A DNA stretch of 64,000 bases, taken from Marinobacter szutsaonensis (lineage in GTDB: Bacteria > Pseudomonadota > Gammaproteobacteria > Pseudomonadales > Oleiphilaceae). This document shows positions 18,531-27,099 of this stretch, piece by piece. Within the stretch, counting starts at the first letter, position 1. Each line of letters begins with the position of its first letter. The DNA is taken from assembly GCF_039523335.1 (NCBI RefSeq), contig NZ_BAAAFC010000001.1, positions 2,108,001-2,172,000 on the forward strand, given 5' to 3'. Position numbers and translations under genes: made by a program. The notes under the pieces were generated by a model. It was not told the origin of the DNA. It saw nothing but the letters and a program-made list of their open reading frames with translations, and searched no databases.

Positions 18531-20624
18531 TTACTCGGGAATCCGGAGCTGGCTCCCGGTAAAGACGATCCGGTCCTCAGGTACAGGCTCGGGACTGATC
18601 GCAGGCAGATTGGCCTCACCCAATGGCGTGGTCAGACTGCCCCGGGGGGCCGTGCGGACCACCTGGCTCGGCGGCAACGGCCGCTTGTCTGCCAGATGTG
18701 CCCAGACCAGGTCCAGCGCCTGGAAATAGTAGTGATGCAGGGGCACGTAGCGCTCGGCAATGCCGGGAAAGCCGTTGAGCACATCCAGGTGATGGGCGTT
18801 CAGGATTTCATAGTAACGCAGGCCGCTGTGCTTGCCCTCGACCCGCCGGTTCAGGCCCACATAGGGGCGGGACGTATGGTTGATGGGGAGGATGGCATCG
18901 GCCCGGCCCGTCACGAACACCGCCGGCTTGCCCTGCAGATCCCCGGTAGCCCGGATCGCCGAGATACCCTCCGCTATACGATCGGACCAGAGTGCCTGTT
19001 CGCCGGCGAGTGGCTCGCCGGTAACCGGATCCCGGCCGGTGGCAAGCGCACGCAGGCACAGAAGTGAATCCAGGCCGTGATCCGCCAGTCCGGAACTCGC
19101 CGATACACTGGCCGCCAGCAACGTCGGCTGACCAACCGCACCGTCGTTGACCAGGTTCACGCCACCGGTGGGCGGAATGCCGTTACTGGTGGCAAACAGT
19201 GCCGCCTCACGGGCCGGGGACAGGGGCGCGACCGCACCGAAGGCGTCGGTGGCCGCCAGGCTGATACCACACAGCCGGCCCTCGACACCAGCTCGGCCGT
19301 AGGCATTGGCGTAAGTCATGGCAATGCTCTGGGCCACGGATAGGCCGAAGTGCACCGGCGCCAGCAGGTTCTGCTCCGGCTGGATACCGAGTTCCTCGTT
19401 GAGGATCCTCAGGGCATCCGTGGCCTGCTCCTCCACCGTCACGCCAGTCACCAGACCCTTGCTGGCCAGGGACTGACAGATGTTCTCACCCACGGCCGGC
19501 GGATTGAACAGACTATTAAGCGGCGCCTGGTCCCGGATCCCCGGTGCCTGATTGGCGCAGCCCTGGTAGACCGCCAGCGCCGTGGTGTAATCCAGCAGGC
19601 TCCGGCTGTGATCGCTGATCACCGGCCCATCGCCCTGGCGGATGGTGAAGCTGCGATCCACCACCGGGTTGAGATTCGGCTCGGACACGGCTATGCCGTC
19701 AATCAGACCCCGGTCGTCCAGCTCTGCCGCCCGCACCGAGGCGCCGCCGCCATTGGACACACTGGAGGCGATCACCAGGGTGTTGCGGGGACGGATGGTG
19801 GCCAGGGTTTCACCGTTACCCAATGCCCGACCATACCGTTCATTGAGCACATAGAAGCCGAACTCGATGGACTGCAACACGTGCCGGCCCCAGTCCGCCT
19901 CAGGGTTGGCTCCGGAGTGGGCGTGCTTCCAGGCAAACCGGTCCGGCCAGTCTGCATTGAAATCGGCGCGCTCCTGATCGGAAAGCTCCGCCCGGAACTG
20001 GACCGGCTCATCGGCCTGGGTCAGGGTGCCGTCGATACGTTGCGCCGTGTTGGTGGCCAGGTTATGGGCGCCAGTGCCCGTCCCCTTGTCGGTGTAGACT
20101 ACGGCACAGCCCTTCTTCAGGCCCCACTCACCGGCGGTGCCGATCGCCCCGTAGATGCCCCGGGAGCCGGAGGAGGGTGCCGTCACCAGGCAGGGCCGGT
20201 AGGGATCGAAGCTGTCGGGTACCTGGGCCATCACCGTCACCGGGATGTCACTGCCCGGTACCGTCATGTAGGCCAGGTATTCATGGCCCGTGACCAGGCC
20301 TTCGCCGTCAGTTCCTGCTGCCGGCCCGAAAAAGCTGCCGTAACCACCTCCGGGCACGGTATCCACCAGCGCCCGGTAGTTGTTGTAGATGGCCAGGCGT
20401 CGCAACTCGGCCGGTGTCGGATTGAGGGCATCATCGAAGGTGGGCGGCGTGGGGTTCTGGAGACCGGAGGCGCCGAGGCCTGCGGTGAGAAGGTCGTTGG
20501 TGACACCATCGTACCAGGTGCTTTGGACAGGTCCCTGGAGGAAGTCCGGGCGTTCGTTGAACGGTGGCGCGGCTACGGCAACCCCCGAAGCGCCGATCAA
20601 GGCGCAGAGCATGAGTCGTTTCAT
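18531..20624 (-). CDS. Exported D-3-hydroxybutyrate oligomer hydrolase
   Basis: A 697-residue protein of the 3HB-oligomer hydrolase family, which cleaves short 3-hydroxybutyrate oligomers released from polyhydroxybutyrate into monomers. A signal peptide ([19 protein letters not shown]) directs export, so it acts in the periplasm or outside. The nucleophile Ser is probably in SVSNGGG, with a [10 protein letters not shown] segment upstream, and a late [13 protein letters not shown] segment may carry the catalytic His. Length and layout fit the family (about 700 residues). Start ATG 20624 has AGGGA upstream. A sigma-54 promoter and three dyads lie in front. The assignment rests on recalled family features. 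Confidence 0.85.
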   Translation of the reverse strand: MKRLMLCALIGASGVAVAAPPFNERPDFLQGPVQSTWYDGVTNDLLTAGLGASGLQNPTPPTFDDALNPTPAELRRLAIYNNYRALVDTVPGGGYGSFFGPAAGTDGEGLVTGHEYLAYMTVPGSDIPVTVMAQVPDSFDPYRPCLVTAPSSGSRGIYGAIGTAGEWGLKKGCAVVYTDKGTGTGAHNLATNTAQRIDGTLTQADEPVQFRAELSDQERADFNADWPDRFAWKHAHSGANPEADWGRHVLQSIEFGFYVLNERYGRALGNGETLATIRPRNTLVIASSVSNGGGASVRAAELDDRGLIDGIAVSEPNLNPVVDRSFTIRQGDGPVISDHSRSLLDYTTALAVYQGCANQAPGIRDQAPLNSLFNPPAVGENICQSLASKGLVTGVTVEEQATDALRILNEELGIQPEQNLLAPVHFGLSVAQSIAMTYANAYGRAGVEGRLCGISLAATDAFGAVAPLSPAREAALFATSNGIPPTGGVNLVNDGAVGQPTLLAASVSASSGLADHGLDSLLCLRALATGRDPVTGEPLAGEQALWSDRIAEGISAIRATGDLQGKPAVFVTGRADAILPINHTSRPYVGLNRRVEGKHSGLRYYEILNAHHLDVLNGFPGIAERYVPLHHYYFQALDLVWAHLADKRPLPPSQVVRTAPRGSLTTPLGEANLPAISPEPVPEDRIVFTGSQLRIPE

Positions 20625-20692
20625 AATCGTTCCCTGTTTGTTTTTGTTGGCAAACCCGAGGCCGGCAGTTCCGCCGCCTCTGCCGCAGCCAT

Positions 20693-20707
20693 GCGGATCC
20701 TGTGCCA
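20693..20707 (-). promoter_or_regulatory. Sigma-54 (-24/-12) promoter of the oligomer hydrolase gene
   Basis: The minus strand reads TGGCAC, five bases, then CCGC. The -24 block is perfect and the -12 GC is intact; both T residues before it are C. It lies about 70 bp upstream of the start codon, with a dyad 64 bp further upstream, matching the dctP promoter layout. Confidence 0.68.
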
Positions 20708-20771
20708 AAACAACAGGCCATTGATTTTTCAGGCGTTTTCAGGGATTACCTGCCAACGGAGAAAATGCAGC

Positions 20772-20787
20772 TTCCGGATTTCCGGAC
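20772..20787. promoter_or_regulatory. Activator dyad, proximal site for hydrolase promoter
   Basis: TTCCGGATTTCCGGAC matches the 16-bp dyad at 14 positions. It begins 65 bases from the first base of the -24 element (64 bp gap), almost the same as at dctP. Confidence 0.65.
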
Positions 20788-20842
20788 AATCGGAAAGGTT
20801 AACCCGGGGTTCAGGCCGATTGCCGCGCCGCCGGCGGGATCT

Positions 20843-20858
20843 GTCCCCGGTTCCGGAC
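20843..20858. promoter_or_regulatory. Activator dyad, second site for hydrolase promoter
   Basis: GTCCCCGGTTCCGGAC keeps the GTCC/GGAC half-sites and spacing but has a poorer centre (11 of 16 to the pattern). It is weaker on its own and is supported mainly by its neighbours. Confidence 0.4.
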
Positions 20859-20861
20859 ACT

Positions 20862-20877
20862 GTCAGGGGATCCGGAC
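20862..20877. promoter_or_regulatory. Activator dyad, third site for hydrolase promoter
   Basis: GTCAGGGGATCCGGAC matches the dyad at 13 of 16 positions and lies 3 bp from the second site. The remaining part of the 395-bp gap (20878-21019) leads to the divergent lipoprotein esterase gene; no sigma-54 element was seen on the plus strand. Confidence 0.5.
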
Positions 20878-21019
20878 AGGATAAGCCGATAGGCGATCCG
20901 CCTTCCTGCAGAAAACGGCCAACACCGGTACACACTCCCCGATATTCAATACGGCGCATCCACCACCATGAGTCACTCGTAGATTGTCATGACAGGTAGC
21001 AAACACAGGAGCCCCACGG

Positions 21020-21925
21020 GTGAGACTACGCTGGAGCGTAAACCTGGCCGCCCTGATTGTGGGCGGCCTTTTGCTGGCCGGGTGCGCCAGTCATGACAAC
21101 GCACGCCAGGAGCCAGTAGCCTTGTCGGAGACCGGCTACGAGGTGCGCTCCCCGGTCCGTTTCTCGCCGGATGACTGGCCCGAACCATTGTTTGCGGACC
21201 TTTACCTGCCACAGCGGCCGGACCCGGCACCGGCGGTGTTGCTGGTTCACGGTGGTGGCTGGGAGCGACGCTCCCGGGAAGACATGACCTGGATTGCCGA
21301 GGAACTGGCCGAGCGCGGTTTTGCGGTGATGAACATCGATTACCGCTTTGCGCCGGAGTACACCTTTCCGGCACAGCTCCATGACCTTCAGGTGGCAATG
21401 CGTTGGCTGCGGGAGCAGGCAACAGCCTACCGGATTGATCCCGATGCCATCAGCGCCTTCGGGTTCTCCTCCGGCGCCCATCTGGTGAGCCTGCTGGCCC
21501 TGACCAGCGATCCCCGGAACCCCCTGAGCGAACCCCATGGCGGGCCAATGACCCGACCGGTTGCGGTGGTCGCCGGCGGCATCCCCAGCGACCTGCGCCG
21601 GTTCGATTCGGGGCGACTGATCCGCCAGTTCCTGGGTGGGACCGAGCAGGAGAAACCGGAAATCTATCGGCTGGCCTCACCCATGGCCCATGTCTCCCCC
21701 GATGCGCCCCCATTCTTCCTGTTCCACGGCAACCTGGACATGCTGGTGCCGCCGGAGCAGGCGGAGGACTTCCACAATGCCTTGCTGGCGAACGGGGTAC
21801 ACTCCGAGCTCTACCTGATGCATCTGCGGGGCCACATCACCAGCTTCCTGACCGCCGGCAATGCCGTGGAGCAGGCAACGGAATTCCTGGCTCGTTTCGG
21901 CGGCGGGCCCGGTCAGCAGCCGTGA
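21020..21925 (+). CDS. Lipoprotein alpha/beta hydrolase (esterase)
   Basis: A 301-residue hydrolase with a lipoprotein signal (hydrophobic segment ending LLAGC, Cys near residue 22). The oxyanion motif HGGGW (about residue 77), nucleophile elbow GFSSGAH and C-terminal Asp/His segments (NLDMLVPP, LRGHITSF) are those of the hormone-sensitive-lipase-like/carboxylesterase group. Start is GTG 21020 with AGGAG 8 nt upstream. It is divergent from the 3HB-oligomer hydrolase gene, with three activator dyads between them, so a role in extracellular ester breakdown is possible but not shown. Confidence 0.85.
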   Translation: MRLRWSVNLAALIVGGLLLAGCASHDNARQEPVALSETGYEVRSPVRFSPDDWPEPLFADLYLPQRPDPAPAVLLVHGGGWERRSREDMTWIAEELAERGFAVMNIDYRFAPEYTFPAQLHDLQVAMRWLREQATAYRIDPDAISAFGFSSGAHLVSLLALTSDPRNPLSEPHGGPMTRPVAVVAGGIPSDLRRFDSGRLIRQFLGGTEQEKPEIYRLASPMAHVSPDAPPFFLFHGNLDMLVPPEQAEDFHNALLANGVHSELYLMHLRGHITSFLTAGNAVEQATEFLARFGGGPGQQP

Positions 21926-21926
21926 T

Positions 21927-22286
21927 CTAGCCGAGACCAACGAAAGGCGCGAGGGTTAACGCCAGGATTACCAGTATGGCGACACAGGCGGCAAGGATGG
22001 TCACCGGCTTCCGGCGGAAGCTGTGCCAGAAACCCACTTCACCCCGGGCCTGGCGCGCTTCAAAATCCTCCCGCTGCCGGTCTCGACGCTGCCTCTGGTA
22101 TTCGTCCAGCAACGATCGCGCCCGGGCAGCCTCATCGTCATTGTGCACCCAGAAGCCCCCCATACTGATACCCCAGCGGCTCGGGGGCGTCTCGTAATAG
22201 CGAACCCCGTGTTCGTCGAACAGGGCCCGGATCTCGTCGGCCTCGTCATCGGGTACATGGCGCAGATTCATCAGGTGGTGGGGCAT
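21927..22286 (-). CDS. DUF6164-type protein with C-terminal membrane helix
   Basis: A 119-residue protein. The N-terminal half is a soluble domain with MNLRHVPDDEADEIRALFDEHGV and the WGISMGGFWV motif, which I associate with DUF6164. A charged linker (RQRRDRQREDFEARQARGE) leads to one transmembrane helix at the C-terminus (TILAACVAILVILALTLAPF). Tail-anchoring in the inner membrane with the domain in the cytoplasm is likely. Function is unknown. It converges on the esterase gene with a 1-bp gap. Confidence 0.75.
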   Translation of the reverse strand: MPHHLMNLRHVPDDEADEIRALFDEHGVRYYETPPSRWGISMGGFWVHNDDEAARARSLLDEYQRQRRDRQREDFEARQARGEVGFWHSFRRKPVTILAACVAILVILALTLAPFVGLG

Positions 22287-22373
22287 GGGCTTCCATTGGC
22301 TGGTATCAGGATCGGGATTGCCTATATGCTAACAGCAAAGCACCAATGACCGAATTTGCCACCAGGACACTGC

Positions 22374-23786
22374 ATGAGCCAGAACCCCCTTCGTCTGCTG
22401 CTGGATTTTGACGACCGTATCCAGCGGGACAGGGACCAGCCCTCCGCTTTCCTCCACCGACGGGACCGTCGCTTTGCCCTCGACTGCGAGCAGCAGGGAA
22501 TAACCCCCGACGCCTCGCACTGGCTGGCACACATGGATCGTCTGTCCGGTCCGGGTGGCACCGTCACCGCCGGCAGCCGCGAGCTGCGCCTCTGGTATCG
22601 GGTCAATGGCGGCTTCGTGGCCGCCGGATGCCTGATCGGCATCCTCACCATGCTGGGCTTGCTGTTCTATGACGGCGGCCAGCGCATCAACATCACCGTG
22701 ATCCTGGCGTTTGTCCTGTTCCAGCTGCTGCTGGCGCTGGCAACCACCGTGCAGGCACTGGTCGGCTGGCAACCCTGGCGCTGGTTGCTGAAACGGCTCC
22801 ACCGGGACCACGCCAGCCCGACCCGGGCCCGGCTCCAGCCACTGCTCATGGCCCGCGCTGCCCATGCCGGCGGTGTTGCTTTCGGCCTTGCCGGCCTCGC
22901 CACCCTGCTGGTAATGGTCGTCGTCCAGGATCTGGCCTTCGGCTGGAGCACCACCCTGGATACCGCGGCCTCCGGCTACCACAGCCTGGTCAACACACTG
23001 GCCACGCCCTGGTCCTGGCTCTGGCCCGCAGCCGTGCCGTCCCTGGAGCTGGTGGAAGCCACCCGTTTCTTCCGGGCCGCTTCGGGCACACCCGGGATTG
23101 ATCCTTCCCGCTGGGGCCAGTGGTGGCCGTTCGTGGTCATGCTCTGGCTGACCTGGACCGTGATACCGCGGGTACTCCTGCTGATCCTCAGCCAGGGCCT
23201 GCTTCGCCATCGCGCCGCCCGGCTACTGGCCCGTCATCCGGGCATGCAGGCACTGTTGTACCGGATGGAAACCGCCACCCTGGATACCGGCAGCAGCCAC
23301 AATGACGCCGCCGACCTTCCCGACACCCGGACCCGGTCACGCCCGGATCTGCTACCGGACACGCCAATCATGATCTGCTGGGCCGGAGCCGGGGAACCGG
23401 AACTGCCCCAACGCCTGCAGGCGCCGGACACCCGCATTTTCCGGGCCGGGGGCCGGGCCACCCTGGCCCAGGACGACGAGGTACTGGCGCAGGTGGGCGA
23501 TCAACTGGCCGGCCAGAAAGCGCCCGCGGTGATTGTCGTCACCCGTAGCTGGGAGCCGCCGACCGGAGAGCTGCACGACTTCCTGGAAGCCGCACTCGAG
23601 CGATGGCCATCCGGTGCCCGGGTGACCCTGCTGCCCCTGGCCAGCGACCCGAATCGGCCCCCGGAAACGCACCTGGTGCAACCCTGGCTCCGATTCACCG
23701 AGCGCCTGGCCCCGGGTTTTGCCTCGGTCGCGCTGCCACCCACCGGCGAGCCGGATCCCTACCTGGCCGGGAGCGTCCAGCCATGA
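22374..23786 (+). CDS. DUF2868 membrane protein
   Basis: A 470-residue inner-membrane protein. After an N-terminal cytoplasmic segment there are four or five hydrophobic helices (about residues 75-100, 105-130, 165-190, 250-275), then a soluble C-terminal part with a P-loop-free alpha/beta pattern (PIMICWAGAGEPELPQR, AVIVVTRSWEPPTGEL). The architecture is that of DUF2868. The ATG at 22374 follows AGGA. Its stop overlaps the start of the GTPase gene (ATGA at 23783-23786), so the two are translationally coupled and probably act as a complex. Function is unknown. Confidence 0.82.
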   Translation: MSQNPLRLLLDFDDRIQRDRDQPSAFLHRRDRRFALDCEQQGITPDASHWLAHMDRLSGPGGTVTAGSRELRLWYRVNGGFVAAGCLIGILTMLGLLFYDGGQRINITVILAFVLFQLLLALATTVQALVGWQPWRWLLKRLHRDHASPTRARLQPLLMARAAHAGGVAFGLAGLATLLVMVVVQDLAFGWSTTLDTAASGYHSLVNTLATPWSWLWPAAVPSLELVEATRFFRAASGTPGIDPSRWGQWWPFVVMLWLTWTVIPRVLLLILSQGLLRHRAARLLARHPGMQALLYRMETATLDTGSSHNDAADLPDTRTRSRPDLLPDTPIMICWAGAGEPELPQRLQAPDTRIFRAGGRATLAQDDEVLAQVGDQLAGQKAPAVIVVTRSWEPPTGELHDFLEAALERWPSGARVTLLPLASDPNRPPETHLVQPWLRFTERLAPGFASVALPPTGEPDPYLAGSVQP

Positions 23787-25213
23787 CCACAGCACCGGTG
23801 TTCGCCGTCGTCGGCCACCCGAACAAGGGCAAATCCAGTGTCGTGGCCACCCTGTCCCAGAACGACGCCATCGCCATTGCCCTGGAACCGGGCACCACCC
23901 GGGCCCGGCAGGACTATCCGCTGACCGTCGACGGCCAGAAACTCTACACCCTGGTGGACACCCCCGGCTTCCAGCGCCCCCGGCGGGTGCTGCAATGGCT
24001 GGAAGCCCACAGCATCTCCGCCTCGGACCATCCGGAGACGGTCAGGGCGTTTGTACTTCAGCACCGGGGCGATGAGCGGTTTGTTGATGAATGCGAACTG
24101 CTGGCGCCGATCGTGGAAGGAGCGGGAATCATCTACGTGGTGGATGGTTCGGTGCCCTACAGCGCCGAGCACGAAGCCGAGATGACCATCCTGCGCTGGA
24201 CCGGCCGCCCGAGCCTGGCCCTGATCAACAGCATCGGCGAGGACGATTACAGTGATACCTGGCAGTCGGCACTCGGCCAGTTCTTCCAGGTAGTCCGTAA
24301 ATTCGACGCCGTTCGCGCCCCGTTCGAACAACATCTCAGCCTGTTACGGGCATTCGGCCAGCTGGAGCCGGACTGGGAGGAACCGCTGGAACGGGCCACC
24401 CGGTTCCTGTCCGAACAACGTCACCAGCGCAGGCACCAGTCTGCCGGCCTGATTGCCATAGCCCTGGAAGACCTGATGTCCTATCAGGAAAAACGCACCC
24501 TGACCCTGAACCAGGTGGCCGAAACCAGCGATACCAGCCTCGCGGAAACCCTGCGGGACCGATGGTACCGGCACCAGCGCAAGCGGGAACAGACCCTGCG
24601 CATCGACATCGAGCACCTGTACCAGCACCAGCGCATCCGACGCCAGGAAGCGGAACTCCAGTGGCACAGCCAGCATGACCTGTTTTCGGAGGACACCCGC
24701 AAACACTGGGCGGTCAGCAAGCGCTACCTGGCCACCGCAGGCTTTGGCGCCGGCGCTGTGGGCGGCGCCGGCATCGATGCCATGACCCTGGGCTCCTCCC
24801 TGGGGACCGGGGCCCTGGTCGGCGGCCTGATTGGTGCCGCCGGCAGCTATTTCTACGGCGACCGGCTGCTGCTCCCGGCACTGAACATCGGGCCCCTGAA
24901 GGACGGCCTGAAAACCGCCAGCTTCGGGCCTGTACAGGACAGCCAGTTCGGCTATGTTGTATTAGGGCGGGCCGTGGACCACTGGTGGCATATCAGCCAC
25001 CGGAACCACGCCGGACGGGATCTGCTTGAACTGGAGCCGGCCGATCACCACTGGCTGGAACAGCTCGACAAGACCAGCCGGCGGGAGATTCAACGGGCTT
25101 TTGATCGGTGCCGGAAACAGCGGCCCCTGACCCATCAGCAGAGAGAAAATCTGACTACGGCCATCGAACAGGCGATGTCGGCTTATGACGATTGGCGGTT
25201 GAACCGGGCCTGA
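23783..25213 (+). CDS. GTPase with DUF3482 C-terminal domain
   Basis: A 476-residue protein. The N-terminal TRAFAC-class G domain has G1 GHPNKGKSS (about residues 10-18), a G2 Thr in EPGTTRARQ and G3 DTPG. The usual G4 NKxD is not obvious; the corresponding region reads LALINSIGEDDY, so guanine specificity may be altered. The C-terminal half contains charged helices and a Gly/Ala-rich hydrophobic stretch (about 315-350), suggesting membrane association. It is coupled to the DUF2868 gene by a 4-bp overlap. Together they resemble a membrane-tethered GTPase module of unknown role. Confidence 0.85.
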   Translation: MTTAPVFAVVGHPNKGKSSVVATLSQNDAIAIALEPGTTRARQDYPLTVDGQKLYTLVDTPGFQRPRRVLQWLEAHSISASDHPETVRAFVLQHRGDERFVDECELLAPIVEGAGIIYVVDGSVPYSAEHEAEMTILRWTGRPSLALINSIGEDDYSDTWQSALGQFFQVVRKFDAVRAPFEQHLSLLRAFGQLEPDWEEPLERATRFLSEQRHQRRHQSAGLIAIALEDLMSYQEKRTLTLNQVAETSDTSLAETLRDRWYRHQRKREQTLRIDIEHLYQHQRIRRQEAELQWHSQHDLFSEDTRKHWAVSKRYLATAGFGAGAVGGAGIDAMTLGSSLGTGALVGGLIGAAGSYFYGDRLLLPALNIGPLKDGLKTASFGPVQDSQFGYVVLGRAVDHWWHISHRNHAGRDLLELEPADHHWLEQLDKTSRREIQRAFDRCRKQRPLTHQQRENLTTAIEQAMSAYDDWRLNRA

Positions 25214-25263
25214 GGCGCATGTTTATACTGTATGGCTATTCCATCACAAAATGAGGAATGCGA

Positions 25264-25659
25264 ATGAAAATTGTACGAGTGCAAGACATTATCGGTACCG
25301 AGCGCGAAGTTCACGGCCCGGGCTGGACCAGCCGCCGCATGCTGCTGAAAAAAGACGGCATGGGCTTCTCCTTCCACGAGACCATCATCCCGGCGGGTGC
25401 TGAACTCAACCTCTGGTACAAGCACCACCTGGAGGCCGTTTACTGCGTGGCAGGCAATGGCACCATCACCGACAAGGCAACCGGCGAGACCCACGAGATC
25501 ACCGACGGTACCCTGTATGCACTCGACAAGCATGACCAGCATACCCTCCGGGGTGGCACCGAAGACATGCGCCTGATCTGTGCCTTCAACCCGCCGGTCA
25601 CTGGCCGCGAAGTCCACGACGAAGACGGCGCCTACCTGCCGGACACCAGCGAAGACTGA
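25264..25659 (+). CDS. ectC: Ectoine synthase, solitary gene
   Basis: A 131-residue cupin enzyme that cyclises N-gamma-acetyl-diaminobutyrate to ectoine, the last step of compatible-solute synthesis. It contains the family segments [37 protein letters not shown] and [15 protein letters not shown]; the Glu, Tyr and His residues used to bind iron in EctC are present. The ATG at 25264 has GAGGA 7 nt upstream. No ectA, ectB or ask_ect is adjacent: the upstream neighbour is the GTPase gene and the downstream one an MFS carrier 11 bp away, so this is a lone copy. Confidence 0.93.
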   Translation: MKIVRVQDIIGTEREVHGPGWTSRRMLLKKDGMGFSFHETIIPAGAELNLWYKHHLEAVYCVAGNGTITDKATGETHEITDGTLYALDKHDQHTLRGGTEDMRLICAFNPPVTGREVHDEDGAYLPDTSED

Positions 25660-25670
25660 TCCGGCATACC

Positions 25671-26861
25671 GTGGCTGACCACCAGGCCGCGAACACACCG
25701 CCACCGCCAGCCCGACTGCTGCCGGTGGCGGTGTTGCTTTGGCTATCCGGCGTTTACCTGCGCATCCCTGTCCTGGTGGCGCCGCCTCTGGCTCCCTTTA
25801 TCGGCGAAGAACTCGCCCTGTCCAAGGCCCTGACCGGTGCCCTGACCACCTTGCCCATCCTGATGCTCGCCATTGGCGCCATGCCCGGCTCCCTGGCCAT
25901 CTCCCGCATCGGACCGAGAAACACCCTGGCGCTGGCCATGGTCATCATGGTGGTCGGCTCCGCCAGCCGTGGCCTCGCCCCTGAAACCCTGACCCTGATG
26001 ATTGCCAGCGCCGTCATGGGCCTGGGTGTGGCCATGATGCAGCCGGCGCTGCCGGCGTTGTTACCACGGTGGCTGCAGCCCCACCACCTGGCCCTGGGCA
26101 CCGCCATCTACATGAACGGCATGCTCATGGGCGAATTCATCGGCGCCGGCGTCACCCTGCCGGTGCTCATGCCGCTGCTGGACAATAGCTGGCGCGCCAC
26201 CCTGATTGCCTGGTCGCTGCCGGCCTTGCTGGTGGCCGCCGCCCTGTTCCTGCCCAGACGGGACCTGGCCCGCCCGGTCCGCAAAGGCGCCTGGCTCCCG
26301 GACTGGAGCAACCCCCTGACCCTGAAACTCGGCCTGCTACTCGGCCTCTCCGGCTCCATGTTCTTCGGCCTCAACGCCTACATGGGCAACCTGCTCGAAC
26401 AGCAGGGCCAGTTCGACAAACTCTCCGAAGCCCTGTTCTGGTACAACATTGCCCAGGTCTTCGCCTCCCTGACCATGCTTAAATTCGCCCGCGCCTGGGT
26501 CGGCCGCCGGACCCTGATCGTGACCATGGCTACCCTGAGCATCCTTGGCACCGCCAGCACCATAGCCCTCGACGGCTGGTGGTCCATCGCCAGTGCCACC
26601 CTGATGAGTTTCGTTGCCGGCATCCTGTTGATCCTGCTGGTGGCACTGCCGCCACTGCTGGTCCGCTCCGAAGAAACCGGGCGTTTGTCCGCCGGCACTT
26701 TCCTGGTGGGTTATACCCTGGCGTTCTCCGTGCCCATGTTGGGTGGCTTGTTGGCCGACTGGACCGGTGATGTCCGTCATGCCGTGCTGGTGATGATTGG
26801 TTATAGCCTGGCGGTTTTGCCGCTGGCGTTTACGCTGGATTTGAGGCGGCGGGAGGGGTGA
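25671..26861 (+). CDS. MFS transporter, CynX/NimT-like
   Basis: A 396-residue major facilitator with 12 hydrophobic helices. The early SGVYLRIPVLVAPPLAPFIGEELALS and the SRIGPRNTLALAMV segment after helix 2 fit the cyanate-transporter-like (CynX/NimT) subgroup. Start is GTG 25671; no strong Shine-Dalgarno is seen, but the gene lies only 11 bp after ectC, so it may rely on translational coupling. The substrate is unknown. Linkage to ectC makes an ectoine precursor or related solute conceivable, which is speculation. Confidence 0.82.
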   Translation: MADHQAANTPPPPARLLPVAVLLWLSGVYLRIPVLVAPPLAPFIGEELALSKALTGALTTLPILMLAIGAMPGSLAISRIGPRNTLALAMVIMVVGSASRGLAPETLTLMIASAVMGLGVAMMQPALPALLPRWLQPHHLALGTAIYMNGMLMGEFIGAGVTLPVLMPLLDNSWRATLIAWSLPALLVAAALFLPRRDLARPVRKGAWLPDWSNPLTLKLGLLLGLSGSMFFGLNAYMGNLLEQQGQFDKLSEALFWYNIAQVFASLTMLKFARAWVGRRTLIVTMATLSILGTASTIALDGWWSIASATLMSFVAGILLILLVALPPLLVRSEETGRLSAGTFLVGYTLAFSVPMLGGLLADWTGDVRHAVLVMIGYSLAVLPLAFTLDLRRREG

Positions 26862-26869
26862 GTGAAGTT

Positions 26870-26899
26870 GGGGTCAGAAGAAGGCTTTCTTCAGACCCC
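26870..26899. repeat. Family C hairpin, copy 1
   Basis: A 30-nt hairpin with 13-nt arms beginning GGGGTCAGAAGAA and ending CAGACCCC, one A/A mismatch and a 4-nt loop GGCT. It lies 8 bp past the MFS stop codon. A second copy is 37 bp further on. The GGGGTCAG arm resembles REP-type hairpins linked to RAYT transposases in other bacteria, but no such gene is in the window. Confidence 0.7.
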
Positions 26900-26936
26900 T
26901 GAGTAGGGCCGGGGAATGGGGGAATGTTGTTAAGAT

Positions 26937-26966
26937 GGGGTCAGAAGAACGAGTTCTTCAGACCCC
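26937..26966. repeat. Family C hairpin, copy 2
   Basis: Same 13-nt arms as copy 1 in the same orientation, with loop CGAG instead of GGCT. The two copies are separated by 37 bp of unrelated G-rich sequence, and a family B palindrome follows 30 bp downstream. Confidence 0.7.
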
Positions 26967-26996
26967 TGAAGGGGGGCGTCCCCACCAATGGCCGAA

Positions 26997-27088
26997 GGCC
27001 GAGGCAAGGGGTGCTTTGCCGCAGGGCACAATTGTCTGAGCGAAGCGAGTTCTTTGTGCCCGAAGGCAAAGCACCCCTTGCCTCGGCC
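26997..27088. repeat. Long palindrome, family B copy 3 (inverted core)
   Basis: Arms at 26997-27020 (starting GGCCGAGGCAAGGGG) and 27065-27088 are perfectly complementary over more than 20 bp and continue into a partly paired inner stem. The central core is the reverse complement of the cores at 34750 and 46825 (CTGAGCGAAGCGAGTT). The arm sequence is unique to this copy. It lies between two convergent genes, the MFS carrier and speC, 12 bp beyond the speC stop, and could end transcription. Confidence 0.85.
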
Positions 27089-27099
27089 AGACTCCCAGG

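Noticed and set aside
26870..27088. CRISPR array
   Set aside because: Only two copies of the small hairpin with one spacer-like gap and no cas genes.
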